Shown here: piece by piece, positions 1 to 8,129 of the stretch
Position numbering within the stretch: position 1 is the first letter of the stretch
Layout: each line of letters opens with the position of its first letter
Origin: JACKAQ01 sp020634975 [NCBI: Calditrichia bacterium]
GTDB lineage: Bacteria; Calditrichota; Calditrichia; RBG-13-44-9
Assembly: GCA_020634975.1 (NCBI GenBank)
Contig: JACKAQ010000001.1
Location: 62,001-126,000 of the forward strand
Direction: 5' to 3'
Length of the DNA: 64,000 bases
Translations under genes and position numbers: made by a program
Notes under the pieces: model-generated
Databases searched by the model: none
Told to the model about the DNA's origin: nothing
What the model saw: the letters and a program-made list of their open reading frames with translations, nothing else

Positions 1-453
1 GCCGCCGCGTTTTTCAGACGAATCGTCATCGTCCCATTCGTTGATGTAGCCATCCGGTCGCCAAATGCCCGGGCGAACCGAAAAAATCAATTTCTGCTCC
101 GGTTGGTAATATTTCAAATATTCCGGTTTTTCCGGTTTTGGGCCAACCAAACTCATATCGCCTTTTAAAACGTTGAATAAAATTGGCCATTTATCAAATT
201 TGAAATACAACATCATTTCCAACATGCTATCCAGTTGGCGGCTGAACGTGCTGTCAGTTTTCTTTTTGAGATTTCTATAAACCTTGAATCTGTATAACTT
301 GAACAGCTTCTCGTTTTTACCGACACGTTTCACACTGTTAAATTCTGCACGGTTTCTGCTGATTTTGACAATCAGGCACAGTGTCAAAAATAATGGTAAT
401 AAAAGAACAATTCCGAGCAGCGATACGATTAAATCTGTCAGTTTCTTCAACAT
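1..453 (-). CDS. Bacterial sugar transferase family protein, divergent, 3' end outside the window
   Basis: The first 151 residues are visible; the C-terminus lies beyond the window edge. A membrane segment fills residues 5-30 as in polyprenyl-phosphate glycosyl-1-phosphate transferases, and the family landmarks RVGKN, NVLKGDMSLVGPKP and VRPGI follow. These enzymes move a sugar phosphate from a nucleotide sugar to a lipid carrier at the inner membrane. Two signature spots are altered: the usual FRTM is FKVY, and the catalytic DELPQ reads DKWPI, so the Asp-Glu dyad has lost its Glu. The start is the ATG at 453, preceded by GGAG. It is the last visible gene of the exopolysaccharide operon and follows the formyltransferase by 62 bases. 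It may be inactive or have changed role. Family assignment is firm; activity is doubtful. Confidence 0.8.
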   Translation of the reverse strand, partial: MLKKLTDLIVSLLGIVLLLPLFLTLCLIVKISRNRAEFNSVKRVGKNEKLFKLYRFKVYRNLKKKTDSTFSRQLDSMLEMMLYFKFDKWPILFNVLKGDMSLVGPKPEKPEYLKYYQPEQKLIFSVRPGIWRPDGYINEWDDDDSSEKRGG

Positions 454-515
454 TTTTTGCTCCAGTTTCAGCCTTGTGAGTGTTCATAATTCGCGAATGA
501 ATCAGCTGAAATAAG

Positions 516-1517
516 TTAAACTTGTACCGTTACCTCTATTTCTGACTCCAAAACATCACCAACTTGAATTTTGTATGTTTTCACAAAATCACGCCACCCC
601 AATTCTTCCTCCTCTTCAAAACTGAGACGATGCAATGTTAGCAACTCCATTTTACCGGTCATCACCACAACACCATCGGAAACGCCAAGCACTGTTCCCG
701 GCTCGATGTTTTCCCAATTGCTGATATGCGATTTCAGGTGCGGGTAATGCGCAATCCGCGCCTCCCAAATAAATAACTTGCGTCCGCGCAAATACGAAAA
801 CGCACCCGGATACGGATGGGTCAAAGCCCGCACAAAATTGAACAAATCGAGTGCACCTTTTTGCCAGTCCACAATGCCATCTTCGGGACGGCGTTTGGGC
901 ATTTCAGTTGCTTCCGCGTCATTTTGTTGAATAGACGGCAAATTTCCGGCGTTTACCGCATCGAGAATTTCAACAATCATTTCTCGCCCAGCTCTTGCAA
1001 CTTTGTGATATACGGTTTGGCAAGTATCCGCCATCGAAATGGGAAATCCTTTTTGCGCAACCATTTTCCCGGTGTCCACGCCTTCGTTAAGTTGCATGGC
1101 TGTGTTGCCGGTTTCCTTTTCGTTGTGGATAATCACCCAGTTTACCGGTGCACGTCCGCGAAATCGCGGCAGCAGTGATGCATGCATCCCGATGCAACCG
1201 AAACGCGGAATTTCCAGAATTTCCGCGCTGACTAATCGCGTCCAGCCGATGACAAAAATGATGTCCGGTTTCAGCTCGCGCATTTGGGCAACCGCATCCG
1301 GATTGTTGGTGCTTTTCACGCGAAATAACGGAATGTTGTGTTCGATCGAAATTTCCTCAAAATCCACCGCGCCGGATGTTTTCAGCGCGATTTCTTCGGT
1401 GAATGTAAAAATGCCAACCACGTTTCCGCCGTAATTGATGATTTCCTGCAAACATTCCCGGCCTTCTTCCACCGCCCCAACAAATGCGATCCGGATATTT
1501 TTTTGATTCTTTAACAT
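516..1517 (-). CDS. Formyltransferase-family protein, probably sugar N-formyltransferase
   Basis: This 333-residue protein has the two-domain plan of methionyl-tRNA formyltransferase and ArnA/sugar N-formyltransferases: an N-terminal formyltransferase fold with HASLLPRFRGRAPVNW near residues 113-128 and the catalytic Asp in EGVDTG, then a C-terminal domain beginning near residue 215. The catalytic triad N-x-H...D has His and Asp, but the Asn position is Gly (GMH), as in some sugar-specific members. A true fmt lies at 60073, so this copy is unlikely to serve initiator tRNA. Its place beside a PLP aminotransferase and a deacetylase suggests N-formylation of an amino sugar using 10-formyl-tetrahydrofolate. 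AAAGGA stands 8 bases before the ATG. The substrate is inferred. Confidence 0.8.
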   Translation of the reverse strand: MLKNQKNIRIAFVGAVEEGRECLQEIINYGGNVVGIFTFTEEIALKTSGAVDFEEISIEHNIPLFRVKSTNNPDAVAQMRELKPDIIFVIGWTRLVSAEILEIPRFGCIGMHASLLPRFRGRAPVNWVIIHNEKETGNTAMQLNEGVDTGKMVAQKGFPISMADTCQTVYHKVARAGREMIVEILDAVNAGNLPSIQQNDAEATEMPKRRPEDGIVDWQKGALDLFNFVRALTHPYPGAFSYLRGRKLFIWEARIAHYPHLKSHISNWENIEPGTVLGVSDGVVVMTGKMELLTLHRLSFEEEEELGWRDFVKTYKIQVGDVLESEIEVTVQV

Positions 1518-1533
1518 ATTAATTATCCTTTAT

Positions 1534-2196
1534 TTACAACACGCTGCGAACCAGTTGAAAAGCCTCTGCCGCACGAACGCCAACCCGGGCGCCCCAATCT
1601 TTTGCCCGAATTTCTATGCCTTCCGGCGAGCGCGGATGCGGATATTCCCGCACTTCCGACCGATACTGGCTGAACGCTTCCACTTTTTTCGCGATGGTTT
1701 CTGTTACATCGTAAAATGTATTGGGCGTAAACCGGGAATAGAATTCCGTTGCCGCCCATTCTGTCGATGAAATTGTTTCGTAAGTATAAACCGAATGCAC
1801 GTTGCTGCCGGGCAGCGGACGCGTTGCAACCATTGTTGCCTCAAAAATCACCCGGTGATCTTTGTTGATATCACCGCCGTGATGCGTAAACACCACTTCA
1901 GGTTGCAGATCGGCCAGCACTTTTTCGATGGTTTGGGCCATTTCCAGCGCGGTGAATGTATCCAGTTTTTGATCGGGTAATCCCACAAAAACCGGCGGTT
2001 CGATACCCAGTATTTGCGCGCTTTGTCGTGCCCAATTTTCAAGATTTTCCTGCATTTCCGCAGCGTAACGAACGGTTGCATTTTCGCAAAGGATCACCGG
2101 TGTAACGCTGTGCCCTTCTTTTGCGAAACGGGCAGCAGCGGCACCGCAGCCCAAAACCTCGTCATCCGGATGTGCAGCTAATATCAATATTTTCAT
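1534..2196 (-). CDS. PIG-L (LmbE-like) zinc deacetylase
   Basis: The 220-residue protein opens with the zinc and catalytic motif AHPDDE (residues 8-13) and has the second metal motif HHGGDINKDH near residue 105, both diagnostic of PIG-L deacetylases. These hydrolyse N-acetyl groups from GlcNAc-type substrates in sugar conjugates, cofactors and antibiotics. It sits 21 bases downstream of the initiating sugar transferase and 16 bases upstream of the formyltransferase. A sequence of deacetylation followed by formylation of the same amino group is therefore attractive, but inferred. The ATG at 2196 has AAGGT upstream. No signal peptide is seen, so it is probably cytoplasmic. Confidence 0.88.
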   Translation of the reverse strand: MKILILAAHPDDEVLGCGAAAARFAKEGHSVTPVILCENATVRYAAEMQENLENWARQSAQILGIEPPVFVGLPDQKLDTFTALEMAQTIEKVLADLQPEVVFTHHGGDINKDHRVIFEATMVATRPLPGSNVHSVYTYETISSTEWAATEFYSRFTPNTFYDVTETIAKKVEAFSQYRSEVREYPHPRSPEGIEIRAKDWGARVGVRAAEAFQLVRSVL

Positions 2197-2217
2197 TTAT
2201 TTACCTTAAAAATATCA

Positions 2218-2826
2218 CTAACAACGATTGCCACGGCCGCTAAACAGCGCCGGAAATGTTTTTAACAAAATGTGAATATCCTGGCTGAGCGAGAAGTTGT
2301 CCACATAGCGGACTTCGAACGCCAGCTTTTTGTCGATCGGTAAATCGTCCCGTCCGTTCACCTGCGATAACCCGGTGATGCCGGGCTTGACAGCCAGCGC
2401 ACGCAGTTGTTCGGCAGAATACGTTTTCACGATTTCCGGAATTTCCGGACGCGGACCGATCAGGCTCATTTCGCCTTTCAAAACGTTGATGAGTTGCGGC
2501 AATTCATCCATACTTGTGCGACGTAAAATGCTGCCCAACCGGGTAATTCGCGGATCGCTTTTTGCGGTTAATCCGGGACCGATTTTGTCCGCATTGTTCA
2601 CCATTGTCCGGAATTTGATCATTTTGAACAAACGCCCATTCAGTCCGACACGCGTATGCGAAAAAAATGCGGCGCCCTCGCTTTCCAGCTTTACCGCGAT
2701 AGCCAGCACCACAAAAAGCGGGGAAAGCAGCAGCAAAGCGACGCTGGCAATAATCCGGTCGATCACATTTTTTGCCAATGAATAGGGTGCATTCGCCTGC
2801 GCAACGGCGAAGTCTGTCATTTCCAT
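2218..2826 (-). CDS. Initiating sugar transferase (polyprenyl-phosphate sugar-1-phosphate transferase)
   Basis: This 202-residue monotopic phosphoglycosyltransferase has all the family hallmarks: a membrane hairpin (residues 18-42), the RVGLNGRLFKMIKFRTM stretch, the catalytic Asp-Glu in DELPQLINVLKGEMSLIGPRPE and PGITGLSQVNGR. It is expected to load the first sugar phosphate of the repeat unit onto undecaprenyl phosphate. An upstream TTG at 2898 would add 24 residues, but the ATG at 2826 has a perfect AGGAGG at the right distance and is preferred. It lies between the aminotransferase and the deacetylase. Unlike the divergent relative at 1-453, it looks fully active. Confidence 0.93.
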   Translation of the reverse strand: MEMTDFAVAQANAPYSLAKNVIDRIIASVALLLLSPLFVVLAIAVKLESEGAAFFSHTRVGLNGRLFKMIKFRTMVNNADKIGPGLTAKSDPRITRLGSILRRTSMDELPQLINVLKGEMSLIGPRPEIPEIVKTYSAEQLRALAVKPGITGLSQVNGRDDLPIDKKLAFEVRYVDNFSLSQDIHILLKTFPALFSGRGNRC

Positions 2827-2907
2827 CAATTTGCCTCCTCTGAGCAAATGAACGGCTTCCGAATGATTGGTTGATTGCGACACATTATCCTTTGTCAAGT
2901 ATTAATG

Positions 2908-4125
2908 TTACTTACGATGACTCTCCGCAATTTGGCGAATGGTGTCAACGATATAAACTAACTGTTCATCGCTCATCCGCGGATAAAGGGGAATGGAAAT
3001 AATTCGCTCATAAACATCCATTGATTTGGGGAAATCGTCCGGCTGATAACCGTATTTTTTGAAATAATACGGCTGCAAATGCAGCGGGATAAAATGCACG
3101 CTGGTGCCCACATTTTCCGCTTTCAGCAACTCGATAAATTCGTTGCGCCCGATGGTCAGTTGATCAGGATCGATCATCATCACAAACAAATGCCAGCAAT
3201 TGTATTCGCCGGTACCGCGCAATTGATCAAAATATCGGGCATAATATTCCGGAAAACGAATGCCCGGCACATCTTTCAGCGCATTAAAATAACGTTCGGC
3301 AAGTGCTTCCCGACGTTCGTTGAATGCATCGAGCTGTTTGAGCTGCTGCAATCCCAGCGCAGCTTGCAGATCTGTAAAATTGTATTTGTACCCAAGTTCG
3401 TGAATTTCGTAAAACCACTGACCTTCGCTGCTATAGCGTTTCCACGCATCTTTCGAAATACCGTGCAAACTGAGCACCCGCAGCCGGTTGGCCAGCTCGT
3501 CGTCATCGGTGGTGATTGCGCCACCTTCGCCGGTAGTCATGTTTTTGGTGGGATAAAAACTGAATGCCGCAGCTCGCCCCATCCCGCCTATTTTTTTACC
3601 GCGATACATCGTTCCGATGGCGTGCGCTGCATCCTCGATAACATGCAATCCGTGCCGTTCGGCAATTTCGTAAATTGCATCCAGATTGCAGGGAATACCG
3701 CCATAATGAACCGGCATGATGGCTTTGGTTCTCGGCGTGATTGCCGCTTCAATTTTTAACGGATCGATGTTAAAATCATGGGGATCGATATCCACAAAAA
3801 CGGGCTTAACCCCAAGATATTCACATACTTCTGCGGTTGCCACAAATGTCATCGGCGTGGTGATCACTTCATCACCGCATTCAATATTGTAAGCACGCAA
3901 CAGCAGGTGAAGCGCCGCCGTGCAGGAACTTACGGCAATCGCATGTTTGCTGCCGACATATTCGGCAAGCTCATTTTCAAACCGGATGGTTTTTGGTCCT
4001 TTGGTCAACCAGTCCGATTTTAGTGTGTCTACAATTTCCGCAATTTCCGCATCGGAAATACTGTGCTGGCAGTACGGTATAAATTCGGTAGCTTTTTTCC
4101 GTTCAGTGTTTAGCATCGTCGCCAT
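2908..4125 (-). CDS. DegT/DnrJ/EryC1/StrS family PLP-dependent sugar aminotransferase
   Basis: The 405-residue protein matches the sugar aminotransferase family that transfers an amino group from glutamate to a keto-sugar nucleotide. The PLP-binding elements are visible: SSCTAALHL near residue 66, EDAAHAIG near residue 166 and the Schiff-base lysine in SFYPTKNMTTGEGG near residue 192. It resembles the UDP-4-keto-6-deoxy sugar or ArnB/PseC branch more than the FdtB-like copy at 44634. The operon position, 34 bases after the tyrosine kinase, points to supplying an amino sugar for the exported polysaccharide. Sugar and regiochemistry cannot be read from sequence alone. A second ATG at 4116 is an alternative start. 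Confidence 0.92.
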   Translation of the reverse strand: MATMLNTERKKATEFIPYCQHSISDAEIAEIVDTLKSDWLTKGPKTIRFENELAEYVGSKHAIAVSSCTAALHLLLRAYNIECGDEVITTPMTFVATAEVCEYLGVKPVFVDIDPHDFNIDPLKIEAAITPRTKAIMPVHYGGIPCNLDAIYEIAERHGLHVIEDAAHAIGTMYRGKKIGGMGRAAAFSFYPTKNMTTGEGGAITTDDDELANRLRVLSLHGISKDAWKRYSSEGQWFYEIHELGYKYNFTDLQAALGLQQLKQLDAFNERREALAERYFNALKDVPGIRFPEYYARYFDQLRGTGEYNCWHLFVMMIDPDQLTIGRNEFIELLKAENVGTSVHFIPLHLQPYYFKKYGYQPDDFPKSMDVYERIISIPLYPRMSDEQLVYIVDTIRQIAESHRK

Positions 4126-4159
4126 ATTGTGTTGTTTTTCCTGACGTTATAACAAGTTG

Positions 4160-4855
4160 TTAATTGCCATTTGGCGTATATTTGTATCCGTAATAGCGAT
4201 AATCATATTGATACGGCATCACATTTTGCATGTTGTTCATCACCAAACCGGTAACCTGCACGTTCACATCCGCAAACATATCGATCGCCCGCTTGACAAT
4301 GCTGCGCGGCGTATGACCAGCTTTGAGCACCAATACGATGTGATCAACCAGCTTTGCCAAAATCAACGGATCGCTGACCGGAATTACCGGCGGCGAATCG
4401 ATGATAATATTGTGGAAATATGTGCCCATCCCTTTGAGGAACACTTTGATTTTGTCCGATTTGAGCAGCTCGTTCGGGTCAACATCGGTTTTCCCGCTGG
4501 TGAGCAGCGCAAGATTTGGCACTGATGTTTGCTTCAGGCAGTTGCGGATTGTCAGATTGAGGTTGAGCACATCAACCAACCCTTTTTCCCGACGAACCTG
4601 AAAAATATTGTGCAACGTCGGGCGACGCACATCAAAATCGATCAGCAGTGTCGGCGTGTTCAATTTGTAAGCTGTTGAACGGGCGATCAACGCTGCAATG
4701 GTACTTTTGCCTTCGCCAGTCAGCGCGCTGGAAACGAGGGTAATGCGGGTGCGTTTGCCGTTGCTCAGCGAATCCAGTTTGGCAACCAGCCGTTCGATTT
4801 CTGCATTCCCCGGGGAATCCGAATATGAAAAATTTTTGAATGTATTATTGTTCAT
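4160..4855 (-). CDS. CpsD/CapB-type bacterial tyrosine autokinase
   Basis: This is a 231-residue P-loop ATPase of the BY-kinase family. Walker A is GEGKST near residue 49, Walker A-prime is LIDFDVRRP near residue 77 and Walker B is IIIDSPPV near residue 130. The C-terminus is a tyrosine-rich tail with about six Tyr in its last 20 residues, the autophosphorylation cluster. These kinases act in the cytoplasm with the Wzz/GumC co-polymerase encoded just upstream, and their phosphorylation cycle controls polymer length and export. Its ATG overlaps the wzz-like stop by four bases (ATGA), so translation is coupled. Here kinase and membrane activator are separate proteins, as in Gram-positive systems. 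Confidence 0.93.
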   Translation of the reverse strand: MNNNTFKNFSYSDSPGNAEIERLVAKLDSLSNGKRTRITLVSSALTGEGKSTIAALIARSTAYKLNTPTLLIDFDVRRPTLHNIFQVRREKGLVDVLNLNLTIRNCLKQTSVPNLALLTSGKTDVDPNELLKSDKIKVFLKGMGTYFHNIIIDSPPVIPVSDPLILAKLVDHIVLVLKAGHTPRSIVKRAIDMFADVNVQVTGLVMNNMQNVMPYQYDYRYYGYKYTPNGN

Positions 4856-6417
4856 CGTTTTAATTCTCCCACCCGTTGACCGGATTCCGCAGCTTTTTTC
4901 CGGGCTTCCGTCAGGTTTATTTTTTGGTCAGTATTATTGCGATCTTTGATCTGGTCTTTTTCAAGATATGGCAGCACACACAACACCGGCAGATTGAAAA
5001 ATTCTTCTGTTTCTTCCACAGTTTGCAGCGTGCCGTCAAAATATTCCCGCACATAAACCGCCACAAATCCCAATACCATGGAAACCACCATTGTGATCAG
5101 CGCCAACATATTTTTTCCGGAGCTATCCGGCTCCAGCGGTTTGGTCGGCGGTTCGATAATTGAAATGCGGCTGGCGGCATTGGCGCGTTGCATCGCTTCT
5201 TCAATTTGCGTGCCCTGCGCCTGTTGCAGCAGCAGATTGTAAATATCGCGGTTCAACCCGACTTCTTCTTCCAGTTTTTCCAATGCAGATTCCTGCGATT
5301 GATTGAGCGTCGTCTGCTGACGGGAAGAATTCAGCACATCATTAAGCGCGGTAATGCGTTTTTCGGAAATCTGTAAATCCAGTAATGCCAATGCTTTATT
5401 TGCCATTGACGAAAGAATTCCAGGATCTGCTGATGCATATTGACGAGTGTAATATTTTTCAAATTCCGAACGCAAGTTTTCCCGATCCATGTTGATAGAA
5501 CGGCTAACCCGCATCAGTTCCGCACTTCCCGGCGCAAATCTTTTGAGCAACTGCGCTTCTTCATTAATTTTCTGGTTGATACCCACTATTTGTGTGTTTA
5601 TCGAAAGGCTGACCGGAATGTTGTTGCCAAGGTTATAGCTCCGCAACAGATCGTTGAGGCGCATCAGATCGTCACGTTTTTCCCGCATCGTCAATTCGGA
5701 TGTAACGATCGCATCGCGAATGCGCTGTGTGGATTCAGGTGTAAGTAATTCCTCCGAGGCCTGGTTTCCCAACACATTGCGGCGGTAGCTATTATAACGG
5801 CTTTCCGATTCTTTCAGTTTTTGCTGAAATTCTTCGATTTGCTCTACACTGAATTTGAGTGCACTCTGAATGTTGGATACTTCTTTTTCCAAAAAATCTT
5901 CGCGGAAATACTCGATCAGTGTTTTAACAATCAAATGCGCAACTTCCGAATTATTGGCTTGCGCACGAATTTCAACCATGTTTTCCTGATATTGTTTTAC
6001 GCTGATTTTTTCGCGTAATTTCTTAATTAACAGGAAGTTAACAATTTCATCCAGCGTTTTGTCCGGCAAGTTTTCCTGCATTGCCAGCGCCTCGGAAATA
6101 ACGGCTTCGTTTTTGTCCAGCCCCACCGTTTTGATGGTGTGGGTCAGGTAATCTGAACTGAGTATTTGCTTTTTCCAGTCACGATAGCCATCCACACCCA
6201 AAACACCGGGTAGCAGCTTGCTCAACTGAGAAGGCAAACGACTGGAGTGAATCTGAATAATCGAATAGGACTCGTAAGTGCCTTCCTTAAAAAGAATGGA
6301 TGACACGCCCAGCGCCATAACCAGCAAAAACGGAACTAAAAAGAACCATTTCCGCCGGAAAAAGATTTTCAGATAATCACGCCATTCAAAATTATTTCGC
6401 GAATCAAAAATATTCAT
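4852..6417 (-). CDS. Wzz/GumC-type polysaccharide co-polymerase (chain-length determinant)
   Basis: The protein has 521 residues with the family topology: a cytoplasmic N-tail, a first membrane helix (about 23-44), a long coiled-coil-rich periplasmic region (about 170-400) and a second helix (about 430-455) preceded by the proline-rich PPTKPLEPDSSG. It sets polymer chain length and contacts the Wza exporter and the tyrosine kinase. It overlaps both neighbours by four bases (ATGA junctions at 6414-6417 and 4852-4855), giving a tightly coupled export module. No kinase domain is fused to it; that function is the next gene. Confidence 0.92.
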   Translation of the reverse strand: MNIFDSRNNFEWRDYLKIFFRRKWFFLVPFLLVMALGVSSILFKEGTYESYSIIQIHSSRLPSQLSKLLPGVLGVDGYRDWKKQILSSDYLTHTIKTVGLDKNEAVISEALAMQENLPDKTLDEIVNFLLIKKLREKISVKQYQENMVEIRAQANNSEVAHLIVKTLIEYFREDFLEKEVSNIQSALKFSVEQIEEFQQKLKESESRYNSYRRNVLGNQASEELLTPESTQRIRDAIVTSELTMREKRDDLMRLNDLLRSYNLGNNIPVSLSINTQIVGINQKINEEAQLLKRFAPGSAELMRVSRSINMDRENLRSEFEKYYTRQYASADPGILSSMANKALALLDLQISEKRITALNDVLNSSRQQTTLNQSQESALEKLEEEVGLNRDIYNLLLQQAQGTQIEEAMQRANAASRISIIEPPTKPLEPDSSGKNMLALITMVVSMVLGFVAVYVREYFDGTLQTVEETEEFFNLPVLCVLPYLEKDQIKDRNNTDQKINLTEARKKAAESGQRVGELKR

Positions 6418-7379
6418 CTTGTCACCAAAATTGCTGTAGTTGCGATTGCGCCAGTTATAAGTGATGAAATAATGGCGGTTACCAATTGAGAGGGTCGATT
6501 CTCCGGGATGTAAAGCGTGCTGCCCTGCCGGAGCATCGGCACCGGCCGCGTGCCGGGATTGGTCAAATAATCTTTAAGATTCAATTTTACGATGCGGGTA
6601 TTTCCGTTTTCGACAACAACATAAGTTGTTTTTTTCAAATTGGCATCTGCTGTTGGGCCGCCGGCTCTCCCGATAGCTTCCAACAAATTTAAGTTTTCTT
6701 CGAACCGTTGCGGACCGGGCGTTTGAACAGCCCCAACAATAAAAACTTCTGCCTTTTCTGTCAGCGGTGATGGCGTGTTTTCGCCGGTCGGTGTAAGTCC
6801 GTTTATATTGATGGTATCACGCGGGCGAATTTTCGGCAATTCCGCTAACTTGCCGTTTTGCAAGGCATACGCCAAATTCACCGTCAACACCTGACCGTTT
6901 CCATCGTTCCGGACAATTGAAATATTATCCAATGTTGCCGATTGGTTTGGTCCACCCGCTTCCAAAATGATATTCCACAGATTCGGAATTTCTTCAAATG
7001 AAAATTTGCCGGGCTGCAATACGTTTCCGGTTACGTAAACAACATTTTGTCCGTATTCCACCACCGCAATATTGAGCTGATTGACCAGTTTGTTATAAAT
7101 CGCCATTTTCGAAACGATGGTGCTGCGTACTTCACTGATAATCAGACCGGCAACATTAATTCTGCCAATAATCGGCAATTCGATATCGCCATCGCGGCTG
7201 ACCGTGCTGATCGTATTCATCTCCGGATATTCCCAAAATGAAATATTCAACCGGTCGCCTTTTTGCACCCGGTACGAAGCACTTTGCCCAAAAACAGCTA
7301 TTGACAAAAGCATAACCAAAATCAGAACTCCGCTGACTTTGCCATTCCTTTGAAAAATTGTCGGATTAACCCAATTCAT
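6414..7379 (-). CDS. Wza-type outer-membrane polysaccharide export protein with SLBB domains
   Basis: The 321-residue protein has an N-terminal membrane or signal segment (about 16-32, ending VFGQSA), then the polysaccharide export domain starting YRVQKGDRLNISFWEYPE, and two SLBB repeats: VVYVTGNVLQPGKF near residue 115 and VFIVGAVQTPGPQRF near residue 210. A hydrophobic helix lies at the extreme C-terminus (about 300-320), where Wza inserts its outer-membrane helix. No lipobox Cys is visible. It would form the outer-membrane channel of the exopolysaccharide machinery. It is the first recognisable gene of the operon, so the promoter should lie in the AT-rich gap upstream. Confidence 0.92.
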   Translation of the reverse strand: MNWVNPTIFQRNGKVSGVLILVMLLSIAVFGQSASYRVQKGDRLNISFWEYPEMNTISTVSRDGDIELPIIGRINVAGLIISEVRSTIVSKMAIYNKLVNQLNIAVVEYGQNVVYVTGNVLQPGKFSFEEIPNLWNIILEAGGPNQSATLDNISIVRNDGNGQVLTVNLAYALQNGKLAELPKIRPRDTININGLTPTGENTPSPLTEKAEVFIVGAVQTPGPQRFEENLNLLEAIGRAGGPTADANLKKTTYVVVENGNTRIVKLNLKDYLTNPGTRPVPMLRQGSTLYIPENRPSQLVTAIISSLITGAIATTAILVTR

Positions 7380-8129
7380 CTATCCCATCCCTGAGTTTTG
7401 TGATTTATGCATACCCATTTCATTAATTTCACTGTTCATTTATTTTTCGATTTACGTTTTAATATTTTTGTGTGTCGGTACGCTTTGATTTCAGTAACCA
7501 TACCCATCAGAAAATCGATAAGCTGTTCTGTTAAACCAATAAATTGATGTCGCATACTATCTTGATATAGAAAGTAAAAGTTCGGATTGATAACCGAAGG
7601 CGAGTGAGGAAGTATGTTTGAAGCACTGTGTCTTATAGTTCCGGTATTGCCTTTCACAGTCTTAAGTCGTTGATAAATAATGTTTTCCATACACTTCATG
7701 CTACCTAATCCTTTAGGGTTTAATTGCAAAAACAAATATTCTGCGAAAAGATATCGCAAAAAATGCATCCACTTTTTAACGAATTGAATAATGACCGGGT
7801 GGTAAAATTGAGCAGAATTCAGCAACATTATCGACGAACAAATGCCCTGCACACCCAATCATTTAAAGCCCCCTTACGTCAAAAACCCACATCTTACCAG
7901 ATGTAATTTCCCCTGTTTGACCGAAAGCAGAGCAGGCTTTATCGCTGAATATCCCCTAAAGGTAAGATCTAACTTAAACCTTATTTGATTAAAGAGATAT
8001 AGTAGAAGCGACTTTTGTTTCGTAAAACTTTTACAACAACAGCCGAAACTATTCCTACTCACTTTGGATTTTCCTCTATAGTTACCATAAACAATTGATT
8101 AAATGAACTGCTATAAACACAGGTCAAGC
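7380..8129. other. 750-base AT-rich gap upstream of the exopolysaccharide operon
   Basis: No gene is recognised. A minus-strand open frame runs 7436-7858, with a more plausible start at 7690 (about 84 codons, ending in a Lys-rich tail). Its product has only a faint likeness to the C-terminal half of four-helix-bundle (S23-type) proteins that often sit next to polysaccharide operons, and this is too weak to call. A second 62-codon frame at 7874-8062 looks random. The gap probably contains the promoter of the exopolysaccharide operon and perhaps a decayed small gene. Confidence 0.5.

Noticed and set aside
7436-7858. 140-codon minus-strand ORF upstream of the exopolysaccharide operon as a four-helix-bundle protein
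   Set aside because: The likeness is limited to a few positions, and the N-terminal half of the family is missing. I described it in the gap entry instead.
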